Shown: in pieces, positions 63,774 through 64,000 of the stretch
Layout of the letters: each line of letters opens with the position of its first letter
Numbering within the stretch: position 1 is the stretch's first letter
NCBI RefSeq assembly: GCF_014205275.1
Contig: NZ_JACHND010000001.1
Location: 6,696,001-6,760,000, forward strand
Length of the DNA: 64,000 nt
Direction of reading: 5' to 3'
From: Sphaerisporangium siamense
GTDB taxonomy: Bacteria > Actinomycetota > Actinomycetes > Streptosporangiales > Streptosporangiaceae
The notes under the pieces: generated by a model
Seen by the model: the letters and a program-made list of their open reading frames with translations, nothing else
The model's database searches: none
What the model was told of the DNA's origin: nothing
Position numbers and translations under genes: made by a program

Positions 63774-64000
63774 ACCTCCATAACCTACGCCGGGCCACCG
63801 ACATTTCCGCCCGCCCGCCGGACGAGGCCGGGGCGGGACCGGCGTACGGGCGCGGGGAACCCGGAGAACGCGGCGTGAACAGGTGCTGTCCCGCGCGGCA
63901 CTGGCCCAGGTTTTGCCTTCTCGTTACCATGACGGCGGGGACATGACGGCGGGGCTGACTGATCGTCGAGGGCGGGCGCTGTAACGCTGTGGAACGCATG
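63774..64000. other. Region upstream of uvrB, possible start of a divergent gene at the window edge
   Basis: No complete gene. ATGACGGCGGGG is repeated at 63930 and 63943. GTGGAACGCATG at 63989-64000 could begin a plus-strand gene that continues beyond the window; too little is visible to name it. Confidence 0.3.

Overview
The window is about 72% G+C, uses GTG, TTG and apparently even CTG starts, and carries many families typical of high-GC Gram-positive bacteria: F420/FMN split-barrel oxidoreductases, DUF5753 helix-turn-helix plus DUF397 pairs, an LppX/LprAFG lipoprotein, EACC1 and a respiratory NarGHJI. It is most likely chromosome from a filamentous actinomycete. Streptosporangiales (Actinomadura-like) is my guess by gene content; I cannot fix the genus. 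No rRNA, tRNA, CRISPR array, complete insertion sequence or prophage was seen.

Layout. 1-1.5 kb: 3' part of a PhoD-like phosphatase, then a 0.7 kb non-coding stretch packed with repeats. 2.2-5.2 kb: an ABC-F protein divergent from a TetR regulator with a large palindromic operator between them, and a PPOX enzyme. 5.3-7.7 kb: a cyclase/metal-hydrolase plus TPP-enzyme operon. 7.9-9.9 kb: dhaKLM, a PTS-dependent dihydroxyacetone kinase, then a disulfide oxidoreductase. 11.7-13.3 kb: ArsR repressor and divergent MFS exporter with two matching operators. 13.5-15.4 kb: small membrane, PPOX, secreted and Smr proteins. 15.7-19.1 kb: a large secreted subtilase. 19.2-21.0 kb: an HATPase / XRE-DUF5753 / DUF397 regulatory set. 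21.1-25.7 kb: DUF1801, DoxX, VOC and a large HTH-NB-ARC regulator. 26.1-26.7 kb: an exported Arg/Asp/Glu-rich repeat protein. 27-29 kb: a PPOX, DsbA/FrnE-like and MBL-hydrolase operon. 29.3-30.5 kb: an apparently orphan EACC1 conflict-system adaptor, a small protein resembling a peptidase propeptide, and a CBS-pair protein. 30.7-35.3 kb: aminopeptidase P, amidohydrolase, CDF transporter, MarR. 35.3-37.9 kb: a two-gene lipoprotein/MFS operon arranged like mycobacterial lprG-P55.

37.9-49.75 kb, all on the minus strand, is the conserved actinobacterial core block read in the order pyrG, Nudix, xerD, parA, scpA, scpB, rluB-like, aroH, tyrA, cmk, der. It combines CTP synthesis, chromosome segregation, ribosome maturation and aromatic amino-acid synthesis, with many stop/start overlaps. 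xerD has no ATG, GTG or TTG start for its N-terminal domain. 49.9-52 kb: acyltransferase, DUF4126 and Uma2 genes. 59.76 down to 52.0 kb: narG-narH-narJ-narI and an HPP-family membrane protein (candidate nitrite transporter), all overlapping by 1-4 bases, preceded by an AT-rich control region and a ~300 bp palindromic repeat. 60.6-63.8 kb: MarR regulator and uvrB.

A recurring theme is short tandem duplication. It occurs both between genes (1.6-2.2 kb, 22.8 kb, 26.95 kb, 27.55 kb, 61.2 kb) and in frame inside genes (ABC-F, the exported repeat protein, the P55-like transporter, the RluB-like enzyme, NarJ). No obviously new multi-gene machine stands out. The best leads are the orphan EACC1, the CTG-start xerD, the dispersed repeat family, the lprG-P55-like operon and the low-complexity extensions.
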